Source: Coccinella septempunctata (taxonomy: Eukaryota > Arthropoda > Insecta > Coleoptera > Coccinellidae). From it: a stretch of 64,000 bases of DNA. This document shows, in pieces, positions 1 to 10,114 of this stretch. The notes beneath the pieces are model-generated. The model had not been told where the DNA came from. It saw only the letters and a program-made list of their open reading frames with translations, and made no database searches. A program made the position numbers and the translations under genes. The DNA is taken from NCBI RefSeq assembly GCF_907165205.1, contig NC_058190.1, positions 13,276,001 through 13,340,000 on the forward strand. Reading direction: 5' to 3'. Each line of letters opens with the position of its first letter. Position 1 is the stretch's first letter.

Positions 1-1
1 G

Positions 2-325
2 GAAGCGGCCTTCAATACCTCCGCAAGGCCCAAAATGAGAACAGTATCAATCGAAGAGTCGCCTCAGGAAGATAATCTGAGCAGGAGTATATCACAGGTG
101 CTCAAAATATTAGAGAAAATGGAATCCAGATAAAGTAGTGTCGCCAGCCAACCAAGAAGAAATTGCTTCAGATGTGGGAGGAGCGGACATTTCAAGAGGG
201 ACTGTAGGGTGAGGATACCACCTCGCTCGTCATCACCTACCAGAACACCTCCACGATCATACTCACCTGCGAGGACAGAAACATCTAGAGAGTCTTCAAA
301 CAGGTACCAGGAAAACTTAAATTAG
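2..325 (+). pseudogene. Ty3/gypsy gag C-terminal fragment with CCHC zinc knuckle
   Basis: The frame starting at base 2 encodes the end of a retrotransposon Gag (nucleocapsid) protein, which packages element RNA. A zinc knuckle CFRCGRSGHFKRDC (C-x2-C-x4-H-x4-C) lies at 164-205 and is followed by a basic, Arg/Pro/Ser-rich tail, as expected for nucleic-acid binding. The frame ends at TAG 323-325. A TAA at 131-133 interrupts it upstream of the knuckle, so the copy is dead. The pol frame begins 18 bases later in the -1 frame relative to gag and is open back across the gag stop, which fits expression by -1 frameshifting, although I see no canonical slippery heptamer. The 5' end lies outside the window. 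Confidence 0.75.
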
Positions 326-342
326 CTAGCATATCGGGGCGC

Positions 343-1533
343 ATGCTGGCTAGCGATAACGAAGCCCCCAGGATCATCCAAGTCAATACGATTAGAAGAA
401 CTACCGAGAGTCTGACCATCAAGGGAAAGGTGAACCAAAAATACTTTATATGCACTGTAGACACTGGTGCATCAGTATCCCTGGTCCGCAGCGGTATCCT
501 TGAACCAAGCACAGTAAGACCACCCACATCCAATTTCGTTCTACGAACAGTCACCGGAGAGAATGCACCGATTCGAGGTGAGGCCGATATCACATTGACA
601 CTCGGAAGACTAAGAATTATGAGGACGGTCTTTGTAGCAGAAATAGAAGACGAATTCATTCTTGGGATGGATTTGATATGTGATTATGGATTTTCTTTCA
701 ATGGTGAACAGAGAACCATGAAATTTGGAGGTGAAGAATTCATTTTGACAAGACCACGTTCAGAAGCCTGTAAACATTGCCAGCGTATTGAACGCCATGA
801 AGGAGTTGCCGATGTAAGACGAACGACAATGATACCTGGACAACTGGACTACCGAACACATGAGACAAAAGCATCAAGGACTTTCTATATTGGAAAGAGA
901 ACGGATCTGATAGACCCTCCTGGAGGAATATTTCACATAGAGATCCTATCTCTATGTGCAATGGGGGTACAATGGGATTCTCTGGTTGTGGAAAATGGAT
1001 TTCTCAAACGGGTATGGGAATCAGCTTATGGGAGGTCCCCAATTTCCCAATTGGTTTTGCCCAGAAAGAAGACAGGTGAAGTTTTGAAAAAATTTCATGA
1101 GGGAAAATCAGGAGGACATATGGGAGTCAACAAAACCTTGGACAAAATCAGGCAGAGATTTTACTGGGTCCAATGCAGGGATGATGTAGAAAGCTGGTGC
1201 AGAAGGTGTCAAAAATGTGGTGCCGTGACCACTGTGACCAGGATGAAAGCTCGTTATGATTTAAAAGCTAATTCAGGAGGAATCAAAGAAGGAGACCAGG
1301 TTTGGCTGTACAACCCACGTAGAAAGAGAGGTGTGTCTCCAAAGCTGACACCGTTTTGGAAAGAACAGTACAAAATCAAGAAGATAATCAACGACGTGGT
1401 TTACAGAGTGCAACGTAATCCTGGGACCAAGATGAAGGTTGTTCATTTGGAAAGACTGAAGACGTATCATGGTGAAACCATGGTTTTTGATCGGGACGAT
1501 CAAATTTGGAGGGAGGGCAGTGTTACGAATTGA
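343..1533 (+). pseudogene. Internally collapsed Ty3/gypsy pol (protease plus integrase ends only)
   Basis: A 396-residue open frame that keeps pieces of a Ty3/gypsy Pol. Residues about 30-140 are an aspartic protease with catalytic DTGASVSLV (D40) and the later ILGMDL flap/core motif. Residues about 245-300 are the integrase HHCC zinc domain (FHEGKSGGHMG ... CRRCQKC). Residues about 320-380 are the integrase C-terminus (GDQVWLYNPRRKRGVSPKL; MKVVHLERLKTYHG). Reverse transcriptase, RNase H and the integrase DDE core are missing: two internal deletions have left one uninterrupted frame. A full-length Pol of this group is about 1000 residues or more. The stop codon lies 11-13 bases inside the 3' LTR, as in many gypsy elements (EGSVTN-stop). 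It is probably non-autonomous debris; a retained function of the fused product is not supported beyond the open frame. Confidence 0.8.
1508..1520 (+). other. Polypurine tract of the Ty3/gypsy element
   Basis: GGAGGGAGGGCAG lies directly before the LTR start TGTTACG. In LTR elements this purine run primes plus-strand DNA synthesis. The position and composition fit. Confidence 0.7.
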
Positions 1534-1688
1534 AATTAAGTTGAAATGACTGTCAAGGAGACAGTTATAAAAAAAGGGTGACATAGGAAAATAGACGAAT
1601 TAGTATTGTAGTGTTTTGTATAAATTGAAGGATCGTTTGGAATTGTTAATTAATATTTTTACTGAAAACGAACCAAAGTTTCGTAACA
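1521..1688 (+). repeat. 3' LTR of Ty3/gypsy element (168 bp)
   Basis: Starts TGTTACG and ends CGTAACA, a perfect 7-bp terminal inverted repeat with TG...CA ends. It directly follows the polypurine tract and contains the pol stop codon. A TATA-like TATAAAT at 1619-1625 could be the LTR promoter. The partner 5' LTR is outside the window, so the two LTRs cannot be compared for age and no target duplication can be checked. Confidence 0.7.
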
Positions 1689-2063
1689 ATATAAATATGC
1701 TTGAATGTTGAATTTTTACAAAAAAATTATCAACTTGTTGAATGTTGACTTTCTTCTTTTATAGTTCAATTTCTGATGTAATAGAAATTTGGAGCTAGCA
1801 TGACTTTTAATTCTGTAAACAATTTCACGATAGAAACTGTAAATTTACATTGAAAGTGAATAAAACGAAAAGTATGTAGGTATAGTAGCCTAAACGCCTG
1901 TGAATTCAAAATTCACTCCAGTCATATACCTATCTACTTATTCTAGACAATAATGGAATTCAAATATATTTTCTTATTCACTACATTTGTTTCTGATTCA
2001 GGTAAATTATTTGTGCTTCTTTCGGGATGGATGGTGAAAAATTCTCTACAGCTATCGGGGTGA
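1689..2063. other. AT-rich interval with no recognised feature
   Basis: No coding region, inverted repeat or known motif is seen. The left part has AT-rich direct repetition (gaatgttga words). Confidence 0.5.
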
Positions 2064-2431
2064 ATGAATTGGTATTCAAATATTCCTCACTTATCAAAAA
2101 ACTTTTTTTGCTGCATTGCATTATTCCAGCCCTCAACGTTAAATAATCTTTCCGACAGTGAAATAGAGCAAGGAATATCTTGTAAGATTAATGAACAAGA
2201 CATTGACAAGGGTCTTCACTCCAGTGAATTAAGAAGATGGAAAAAAAAGTGGATCACTTCAACACCGAATGATCCCGAATCATATGTCCTTCATCAGCAC
2301 TTGATAAATGTTGCGAAGATTTTTACCCTAATTTGTACATATCACTTCAAATAGTATTTTTACTTCCTGTAACAACAGCTGAAGAAGCAGAGCGCAGTTT
2401 TCTTTCAGCCCCGTTCTCTAGCGCTTTTTGA
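2064..2431 (+). pseudogene. hAT transposase C-terminal (dimerisation) remnant
   Basis: The first frame reads SELRRWKKKW (the usual E-L-xx-W-K-xx-W block of hAT transposases of the ZMYM1/TTF type) and stops at 2354. A one-base frame change at about 2321 restores homology: FYPNLYISLQIVFLLPVTTA followed by EEAERSF, the hallmark hAT C-terminal dimerisation motif (LPVTTA-ERSF). That frame ends at TGA 2429-2431. Only about the last 100 residues survive, with one frameshift. A different hAT copy keeps only the N-terminal half at 58939-60500. The region from about 2145 is the homologous part; the first 25 residues look like flanking sequence. Confidence 0.7.
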
Positions 2432-2922
2432 TCAAAATCGAATAAGAAAGAGGCGATCGCGAATGTTTTTACGCTCGGTAGTCAGTTGGCTAGGCATTTT
2501 CCTGGAGGCCAGAGTTAGTGGGTTTATTTATCTTTTTTTCCCAAAATATTGAGACATTTTGATAAAAAATTAAAAAAAATTATTTCGGCGTTAATGGGTT
2601 AAGGAGACTTAAGAACAGGCCAGAAGCTCTATGGCAGAAAACTGCTCGAATGGATTAGTTCTAATGCACATAATTTACGAGAGTGTCATTGTTACAGAAA
2701 TGATTGTGACCAGATTTGCTAATGCTGGCTCAAGGCTTTTATTTAATAACTAAAAACTACTAAACTTTTTAATATTCGTTTTTTCTTTTTATAGATTTAT
2801 ATTTACAAGAAATTTCGTTTTATTTTATTTAATAACAAAAACTAGTCAATTCTGACATAAATTTAATTAAATTTTTAATATTCTCTTTTTTTTGTTCTTC
2901 ATAAGTATGAGAAATTGATAGA
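2432..2922. other. AT-rich interval, possible hAT 3' untranslated tail
   Basis: Poly-A/T runs and no open frame of note. It may be the tail of the hAT element whose coding end precedes it. Nothing else is recognised. Confidence 0.35.
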
Positions 2923-2960
2923 CCAGCCCCCCCCAAAACACCTTTCTGGTTATGCGCCTG
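2923..2960 (-). repeat. Possible hAT-type terminal end
   Basis: On the minus strand this reads CAGGCGCATAACCAGAAAGG followed by a G-run. It resembles the CAG...GCGTAACCAG...GGGG ends that I associate with hAT-like elements. It lies about 0.5 kb after the hAT coding remnant, in the right orientation to be its 3' end. No partner inverted repeat is found upstream. Confidence 0.3.
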
Positions 2961-3050
2961 CTATAAACTATATATTATGAGCTTCCTAATACGCCATTGG
3001 AGCCAAAAATAAAATATATAAAACACTTACTTTGTTGAATATATTTACCC

Positions 3051-3281
3051 TTATCGTTCAATTTGGTCAATCTTAGAAAGACAATGACTATCTGTCATAT
3101 TAAGTTTTCGGAGTAACTTATAATCAATCCAATCTGAACTTAAGTCAATTTCCAGATTCAGCAAACGGGGTTTGTTGAGGGTATCCTGAAGTTCTAACAT
3201 ACAATAAATTGGGCTGATATGTATATTGCAGGTTTGACAATGAATTTTGCGCGAAACAAAATTTAATACTGCAAACTGCAA
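3051..3281 (-). CDS. Unrecognised open frame, possible host exon
   Basis: A 76-residue minus-strand frame. The part after an in-frame ATATCAG acceptor-like site reads CMLELQDTLNKPRLLNLEID and onward: charged and leucine-rich, with a Cys at each end, and unlike the transposon debris. It ends at a TAA just before a GGTAAAT. It could be a second exon of the signal-peptide exon at 3327-3422 or chance. I do not recognise the family. Confidence 0.2.
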   Translation of the reverse strand: MQFAVLNFVSRKIHCQTCNIHISPIYCMLELQDTLNKPRLLNLEIDLSSDWIDYKLLRKLNMTDSHCLSKIDQIER

Positions 3282-3326
3282 TAAGTCTCTATTAACAAAG
3301 ATTCGAAATGAAACTTACTTATTTAT

Positions 3327-3422
3327 TTAACTCTTTATTACAGCCTGCAAATTGATAGCTGAGGCAAAGCCGAGGAGAGCAAGCAGGAGAGGCAATATAG
3401 ACAGTTTTTTGCTGAGATGCAT
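3327..3422 (-). CDS. Short frame with strong signal peptide, possible first exon
   Basis: A 31-codon minus-strand frame from ATG at 3422. Residues 1-22 have the classic signal-peptide layout: basic start MHLSKK, hydrophobic LSILPLLLALLGF, then ASA as a good cleavage site, continuing INLQA. A GTAATA donor-like site follows INLQA; without splicing the frame stops after eight more codons. This suggests the first coding exon of a secreted or membrane protein lying downstream of the NRF6-like exons on the same strand. The family is unknown, and the phase does not fit simply to the next candidate exon at 3051-3281. Confidence 0.3.
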   Translation of the reverse strand: MHLSKKLSILPLLLALLGFASAINLQAVIKS

Positions 3423-4079
3423 ACTAATTTTTTCGTCGACCTCGCATACATTTATGAAAGTAAGTAGCTACCCGTTTGATGGCCTCATCTAGGTCGCCGT
3501 AATTACCAATTCGCAGATATCTGGAGTGATATCCATCTCTCTATCACTATCCATTCTTGATTATACTAAACTAGCCAACTAGCCGTAAAGAATTAATTTG
3601 ACAACAGCAAATGACAGTAATTGTCACAGGCACTCATGTTTGTATAAAATTTTGTATTCGGAAAATTGATTAAATTCTCCCCGGGATCTGATATTGCGTA
3701 GTGACGAACAGCTGGACGAAAAGTGTTTGGGTACGAAATGTGCAAGTATGAGAACAAAAGGTTACCTTCAAAAGTAGTCCACTGTTAGTTCGAATACGTA
3801 AAATGTCATTTTTTGTTCAGGTCTACGAACATTTTTTTAAATCTTCTTTTGATGAGAGTTTTTGATCAAGCGATCTCGTTCAAACACAAATCTCATGAAT
3901 GTCATCCTTGGATGTTGAATAATGCCCGGTATATTCCCCTTGTGCCTGTGGTATTTTTGTCATGGAGGACATGGAGTTTCAACAATTTGGCACTATAAGG
4001 AATATTTCTGAATAATGTGTTTGTGTTGTGCGTCCTGATGCTAAATATCTGAATTTAATTAGATTTTTACTGACCTTAC
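3423..4079. other. Interval without a supported gene
   Basis: Contains a 61-codon plus-strand frame at 3813-3998 and a short minus-strand frame starting MDSDREMDITPDICEL near 3552, neither recognised. Part of it must be the intron following the NRF6-like exon at 4080-4244 if that gene is intact. Confidence 0.4.
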
Positions 4080-4244
4080 GTATCTGTTGATGAAAATCCA
4101 GAATAACGTCTTCAGTCTCAATTTCTTTTCATTTTCGAATATCAGCAATACATGATAGGATAAAAGCCAAGCAGATATCACGAAAAATGTTTGTACAGCG
4201 TAACCTCCTGAAGCGAAGAAGATATTCTCAAATTTGTCGGTAAG
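4080..4244 (-). CDS. NRF6-like acyltransferase exon (membrane segment)
   Basis: A 55-codon minus-strand exon without stops. It is preceded by TTTCCATTTCAG (acceptor) and followed by GTAAGG (donor; an alternative donor GTCAGT lies 5 bases later). The product contains GGYAVQTFFVISAWLLSYH, then a charged loop, then FWIFINRY. This matches the acyltransferase-3 domain of nose resistant to fluoxetine protein 6-like integral membrane proteins, where V-x-T-F-F-x-x-S-G-x-L-x-x-Y and INRYIRLTP are typical. It joins in phase 0 to the exon at 4300-4493. I did not find the next exon, so the gene may be truncated by the repeat-rich flank or continue beyond recognition. Confidence 0.6.
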
Positions 4245-4299
4245 CTGAAATGGAAAATCAGATATGATGCTATTTTACAGATACACATTATTCACCTAC

Positions 4300-4493
4300 G
4301 GTTTCCAAAAAGTTGGTGTTACTAACTGGGCCAACGAATGTGATCATTATATGGTGACATGATATAACTAGCACCATATTGAAAAAACGGATTCCTTGTA
4401 TTGATCTGAGTTGTTGCATTTCCTTGGTTTCTTTAATTCTTTTCAATCGGTTTAAATTTGACGGAATGGAGAAACAAATGATAATTTTTTCAA
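4300..4493 (-). CDS. NRF6-like acyltransferase exon (start of acyltransferase domain)
   Basis: A minus-strand exon bounded by a T-rich tract plus ATTTCAG acceptor and a GTAGGT donor. It encodes a hydrophobic stretch, a charged linker, then LRSIQGIRFFNMVLVISCHH and PVSNTNFLET. The L-x-S-I-x-G-x-R block, conserved His and P-x-S-N are the opening of the acyltransferase-3 domain in insect NRF6-like proteins. Spliced to the next exon it reads LET-LTDKF in frame. The 55-bp intron (4245-4299) is short, as is common in insects. The N-terminal NRF domain exons should lie at higher coordinates, but 4494-4745 shows none and LINE sequence begins there, so the gene is probably a fragment. Confidence 0.6.
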
Positions 4494-4744
4494 CTGAAAT
4501 AAAAAAAAAATTAATAGTCATACCACTCCCTCGCTTCGCAAGACGATTTTATTCATGAATTGACAAGCATAGCTACATCACGAATGTTTCTTCATAACTG
4601 CGGGTTTAGAGAACTGTCTTGGCAAGGTCTGATTATTTGACTTTCATTTGGTTCCTTTCAAGACCTTCGAACCCTCTAAATGGATTATTTTTTCCCTTGC
4701 CTCCCCCGTCATAGGGAATTAGTAGGTACACCGGATAAAGATTC

Positions 4745-6950
4745 CCTCACAAAGTCCTTAAAAGCCGTTCCAAACAAAATGTGCAATATTACTGAACAAC
4801 GGGTAGCAGACCAATACTGTGTAATTTGAGGAATGAACTCATACCCAAAGCCAGGATCGAGGCAATTAAACAAGAAATTCAGCGTCAGTTATCAATAGAG
4901 AACAATACCAACGACCCGGATGAAATCCATCTGCCTAGGCAGAACAGCCAAAAGAAATTGGTGTCGAAAATCCATCTTGCATTGCATGTAAGCCTGAATT
5001 GCATGACGATACGTTGCTGAGTTTGAAGGAACAAATCCTCTTCATTGACTAGCAATTCCTCGACTCAAAACATCCGAGGAATTATCATTTGTAATTGACA
5101 TCTTGAATAAGGACGTTTTAGCCGAGTACCTTCAGAACCAAAATTCGTTGGAGTATCCACATCTGAAACTCTAAGTGGAGAAATCAGAGGACTGACGCAG
5201 TACTTGAAAGGGAATCAAGGAACGAAAATAGTGAAAAAGGCCAAAGAAATCATGGCAAGAAAGAGGACTCACACAGAACAAAAGATGAAGAATACTACTC
5301 ACCACTGCCTCGACACATTGAAGTAGAAAATAACTCTAATACAAAATAACATACACATTACCAAAAGACCAAATGAATACAGAAGATCCATGCAAATATC
5401 GACTTTCAACGCTGTATGAGTTAATCACATCGTGCATTTCGAACCGAATTCATAACTATTGTGAAAAGAATAACATCATCGTCACAAAACAGAAAAGATG
5501 CACCAAACACACACAAGATGCAGAGAACAGCTAATAATAGATAAGGTTATCTGCGAAAAAATGTTTATCCTGCTTATGTAGACTACAAAAATGCATTCAA
5601 GTCCTCAGCCCATGAATGGCTCTGATGAATTTGAGGATTTACAAAGTAGATCCCAATATTTTAAGTTCCTCGAAAACGCCATGTCAACTAGGCGCACCAG
5701 TCTACACATGAAAGCAGCAGATGCCCCTTCACAACTAGTCCTATTTCAATAAGACGCGTAATTTTCCAAGGAGACTCGCTGAGCCCCTACGATTCCGCAT
5801 GGCCCTGAATCCCTTGACTCATAGATTGAATTCTACGGACTACGGATTTGCCATCAAGTGCGGCAGTAGAAGTATGATGGAGCAGAATCATGTCCTTTAC
5901 ATGGATGATTCGAAACTTTTTGCATCTACTAAAAACCAAATGGAAAATATGCTGAAAATGGTAGCAGAAGGAGTTTGGACTTGTTTGTCTTCTTCACAAT
6001 ATAACGACAGGCAAATTAGGAGACGGTATATTCGAACTCAAGGAAGGTGCAGAAACTGGAGCATTAAAGGAAGGAGATATGTAGAAGTATCTGGGCTTAA
6101 AACCGGCTAGAAAAGGATGAATTAGATCCAGATTATGAAAGAATTAGCTGAGAAGTTCACTAGAAGACTAAGAAAGATAATGAAGACTCTCCTAAACTAC
6201 AAGAATTTGATCAAAGCGATTAATGCCTACGCTTTTTCAGCATTCTACTACTCTTTCGGTATCATCACTTGGACCACCACCGATTTAGCAGCCCTACAGA
6301 GAAAAATAAGAACAATGTTCACGAATCATCAAAAATATCACCTTAAAAGCTCAATAGAACGGACTGAACTGCCACGTCATCTTTGGAGTTGAGGAATTAT
6401 TGATTTGCCCAACAGTTTGTCCCAGGAAATTGAAAAACTACGATAATATTTCCTTGAAAAGGCTGCTACATCAAGACTTCAGCAAGCAGTTTGTCATGCC
6501 GATAATTCTACTCCATTAAACCTGCAACAGGATCACATAGAAATCGTCGAACACTCTGCAGAAAGCAAAATGCAGAATCTGATTGGCAAACATTTACATG
6601 GGAGACACAAGGTCAACCATGATAAGGTCGACATATCTGCGTCGAACTACTGGTTGACTTCCAGACAGTTGTTTCCTGATACAGAGGGATTCATCATTGC
6701 CATCCAAGATCAAGTGATTCCAACAAGGAACTATATGAAATATATCGCCAAAGATACCTCAGTGGCGGACGATAGCTGACGTTATGGCTGTGCGACACAT
6801 GAAACCATCCAGCACATCACCGGGGTATGCTTGAAATTCGCAGGCACTGAATACAAGAATAGACATGATGCTGTTGCCTAAATCTGCGCCAAGATTGGCA
6901 ATACCAACTTCTAAAGTCACAAAAGGTTCCAGAAATAATTATATCCAGTG
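4745..6950 (+). pseudogene. R2-like LINE, unit 1 (most complete copy)
   Basis: A degenerate ORF of an R2-like non-LTR retrotransposon, split over several frames. The N-terminal part is at 4745-5020 (NELIPKARIEAIKQEIQRQL) and a linker at 5160-5330. Reverse transcriptase lies at about 5560-6110, with QGDSLSP near 5767 and catalytic LYMDDSKLFAS (YMDD at 5898-5909). The RT thumb is at 6135-6392 (TRRLRKIMKTLLNYKNLIKA; ERTELPRHLW). The C-terminal region 6570-6895 has LFPDTEGFIIAIQDQVIPTR and a zinc knuckle of pattern C-x3-C-x7-H-x4-C whose first Cys codon is TGA. Many frameshifts and stops show it is dead. The last coding block of the same protein family lies about 1.2 kb further on (8190-8790), so unrelated or non-coding DNA has come between. 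Confidence 0.75.
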
Positions 6951-8170
6951 TTCCTTGTTTTGTAACATTAATATAGCTTATTTCGTGAACGATTCCATTT
7001 CTTACCATCCACTACACTGAGGGGGAGAAAGGGTTTTTTCAATGAGGTTTTTCCCTAAGCTTTTGTATCTTCCACCAAATTGTATGGTAACCCGTTTACG
7101 CTAAACTCTGCTTAAACTGTATCTCATACACATGCTATAAATAATTATAGCATTTGCTATTAAAGATGGTAATGCTCTGTATCAGAAGAATATATATGTA
7201 TATATACCATTCAGGCACAACAGGTATATAGCAGCTATGCTTCTATCCGCGCCTCTAATAAGAAACACATCCCCTTTCTGAAGAGAGCATAAATAGTTCA
7301 AATCATATGTAATATGTTAATGTGATAGATATGAAAAACAATTGTTCTTGAGGAAGAAATTAAATTATGGAAATTAATATAAAATATTGCTATAAGCTTG
7401 GATGAGAAATTTTTGAGCTTTCAATTGGTGTGATTTTCTACAATCATTGTTGAAAAGCTAATTCCAAAATATTTCACATCAGTTCGGTGAAGTATGTTAA
7501 CGAATGAATAATATTCAAAAACAACCTACTTTTTATGAATTTCAGATTACAAAATTGATGATAAAAGATAGGTGCACAAAGTAATAGCACTAGAAAGAAT
7601 ATATTATATCATGATGGGTTTATAAGTATTCTCCCAAAAAAATTGAAAAATCCCAGAGATACGATTTATTCATTTATTTCTACAAATAATATTCAGCGTG
7701 TGAAGATCTCTCTATCTCATTCGCATCGAGTAGAGCTCATAATATATTCATATATAATGTTTATATGATGGATATATAATAGAATCAAAGCCTTTGGTAC
7801 TTATAGGACTACTATGAAAACACAAGAACTGATTCATTGACCTTCAGTTATACATCCATAGCACTTCTTTTTCAATCTTCACAATTTCACAGGAAAATTC
7901 CTGTGACACACAAATACCTAATTGAAAGCTCAATATCTGCACTTCACTTTTCCTGATCCACTTTTCAACTGAAAAAATTTCTATATAACTCAAAAAACTG
8001 AATAATTAAATGATAATGAATACAAATCCACCATTAAAAACAACGGTGTCATAGCACAATCCTCCATATTTGTTTATACAGTTATTTATTTAGGTCTTGC
8101 AACGCCATCGACGGTAGTTAATGGTGTCATTCTCTCCCTATGATGGTAAACTGATACATGGCAAATATAG
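6951..8170. other. Non-coding spacer X of the composite unit (unit 1)
   Basis: No coding signal. It is AT-rich and separates two parts of the LINE ORF. Related copies occur at 17951-19095, 28916-30888 (interrupted), 41661-42805 and 51526-53498 (interrupted). Around 7765 it has the sequence attcatatataatg, which is the empty site of the 1309-bp element inserted in units 3 and 5; near 8164 it has the empty TA site of the 921-bp MITE. Confidence 0.5.
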
Positions 8171-8189
8171 AACAGAGTTACAAATATGT

Positions 8190-8790
8190 CACGTGGATAT
8201 CATGGAGCGGGAAATTGGCATTCAAATGCGAATATGATTCGCATACAGCAAAGGCACATCCCAAATATCGTATCAGACACGTAATGGTTACAGAAAAATA
8301 ACACATAACAAAGTTTCCTATTAGATCTTCCAAAAAAACATAACAGATTTTATGATACTGGTCACCTGGGTTACTGAATATAGATGAGAATAGAGCACTT
8401 TTCATCGAAGTGGCGATTCCAAATAATAACTACCTACCAGATAGACACATGGAAAAATTCCAAAATACAGAGACCTCGATGAGGAACAAACCAGGAGACA
8501 ATGGAAGTTGAAAGATATCAAGACCATTTCTATTGTCATTTCATCAACATGCTTGATACCGAAGAAACAACCAGAGTATTTGGAGAAACTTAAATTAAAC
8601 GAAACTATCTGTAGTCATGCAGAAAGCGGTACTGCTAAGAACGGCAAGAACGGAATGCAAGTCCCTGGGAAATGCAGAAGAAAATGGAAAAGAACACCAT
8701 CGACTTCGACAGGAAGTGCGGGGAGATCAGAAACCCAAGGGACACCAAGAAGACGAGGAGGAGACAGGATCCGATCGACATCATTGATTA
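8190..8790 (+). pseudogene. R2-like LINE C-terminal block, unit 1
   Basis: Frames on the plus strand give DENRALFIEVAIPNNN at 8383 onward, then IKTISIVISSTCLIPKK and EYLEKLKLNETI, then (other frame) MQKAVLLRTAR, a series typical of the extreme C-terminus of R2-like insect LINE proteins (ALFIEVAIPN ... VISSTGLIPKKL ... LLRTAR.VRKF). At least two frame changes are needed. A long plus-strand frame at 8508-8948 is a chimera of this block with antisense LINE sequence and is not a gene. Another LINE end with the same LLxTVRTVRK block lies on the minus strand at 61363-61575. Confidence 0.65.
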
Positions 8791-9780
8791 GAAAAGCTAG
8801 ATGCTCAGCTATGACGGGACCTATCATCTTCAGTATCCTGGCAGATATTGCATCAGGACCTGTGCTACCACTATTTTTCAATCACTTGATTACAGTTAAG
8901 AGCTCATCTGCTACTTACTTCTGGGAAAAAGAAAAAGTAAGGGTCTGATATTTTTTGCTTGGTACAAGAAGTCGAAATATTTGTTCCATAATAGTTCATC
9001 AAGGATTGCTCGCTAACTTAAGAAAAATATCTTCCGAATACCTCAGCTACCTACTCGGGACGAGAAACCATCCATTGTATGATTTGTTAATTGCACATTC
9101 CTCCATTGAGCTCTATTTGATGTTTTTCCTTGATGAATTGGATATTAATGTCCGCACAGCATTTGTAAAGAATGTATTCATATCATTTACTGTTTCCATT
9201 GGATTTGTGTTACATGCATTGGTGTAGTTCTTTTGGAGTTATTCAAAGAGTTCTCTAATGATCATAGACTTCTGTTCATATTTCCCGAACTCACGAATTG
9301 GTGTTCAAATTTTTCTCTCTTTCGCTTCTTCAAGAGGTTATCATCATATTGAATCTTCGTTTTTTGTATGTTTCTTTGAGTGAACCATTATATGTGCTCA
9401 AAACAAAAAGCATATCTAGTTTTTCTTGTATTTTTTTTATCTCTGGGTTTGTATTTCCAGTTCGGGGATTTCTGTTTACATGCACATTCTGTAATGGAAA
9501 TATTTTATTGAACAACTCCAAAAATACTTGATGACAACGGTCAGATTCTCTGTTTGTTTATATCTGTCTTTTCAATTTCATACAATAATGTCCATTTATA
9601 CTTACTCAACGCATTCTTGAAATTTTCAATACTTACTTGTGAGAAATTATGCCTGTATCTGTATTGGATCAATGGTTAAATCTATTTCTTGAGATGATCA
9701 GATATATGTACTTCAATGACGCTTACACTGTATGGTATTTCAATAATTATGAATATACCATCAAAACATGACTTCCAGTT
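8770..9780 (-). pseudogene. Non-LTR retrotransposon A remnant, unit 1 (antisense)
   Basis: Read on the minus strand from 9780 down: end of an AP-endonuclease domain (PYSVSVIEVHISDH), then YRHNFSQVSIENFKNALSKY, NPEIKKIQEKLDML and ETYKKRRFNMMIT, then the pre-RT motif NPMETVNDMNTFFTNA, then the RT opening block (ELLTVIK, TGPDAISARILKMIGPVIAE, HLAFLIN). This is the correct order for a jockey/CR1-type LINE, so one element is represented, cut off just after RT block 1. A TGA replaces an expected Trp before KNSGSTGPDA, and further stops are present. Confidence 0.65.
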
Positions 9781-9784
9781 TCTA

Positions 9785-10110
9785 ATTATTCTCGTTGGCT
9801 GATGTTTTGTTTGCTTTATGCTGAACGTGCCTAAGAAATCGAGAAATTGACTTCTCTTACTTGACTTCTGACGAGGTGACTCATTCTGTTCTTTTACTCT
9901 GTTGAAACTATATGTCTCTGCAATATTTTTGGTTAAAATTGATCCAGCTCTTGTGAAAAAGTTGTTCATTTAATTTGCAGTTCTCAGAGTATCATCAGTT
10001 AATTCCATTTCTTTTATTTCTTTCTATTTGAATTCTGCAAATTCCGTTTTATTCTTATTGTCTGAATTTTCAGTTAAAGTTTCGTATCTTTCCGATTTAT
10101 GTTTAGATAA
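9785..10110 (-). pseudogene. Non-LTR retrotransposon B linker remnant, unit 1 (antisense)
   Basis: The minus strand gives EMNNFFTRAGSILTKNIAE-type sequence, the linker just before RT in LINEs (N-x-F-F-T motif). It sits upstream of the endonuclease end of element A although in a single LINE it would follow it. It is therefore a second LINE fragment or a rearrangement, fused to A near 9780. Better preserved in unit 5 (56270-56660). Confidence 0.5.
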
Positions 10111-10114
10111 TAGT

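Noticed and set aside
8508..8948. Plus-strand frame of 146 codons (and copies at 19436, 32152, 43146, 54762)
   Set aside because: It begins in the LINE C-terminal block and runs on into antisense sequence of another LINE; not a real protein.
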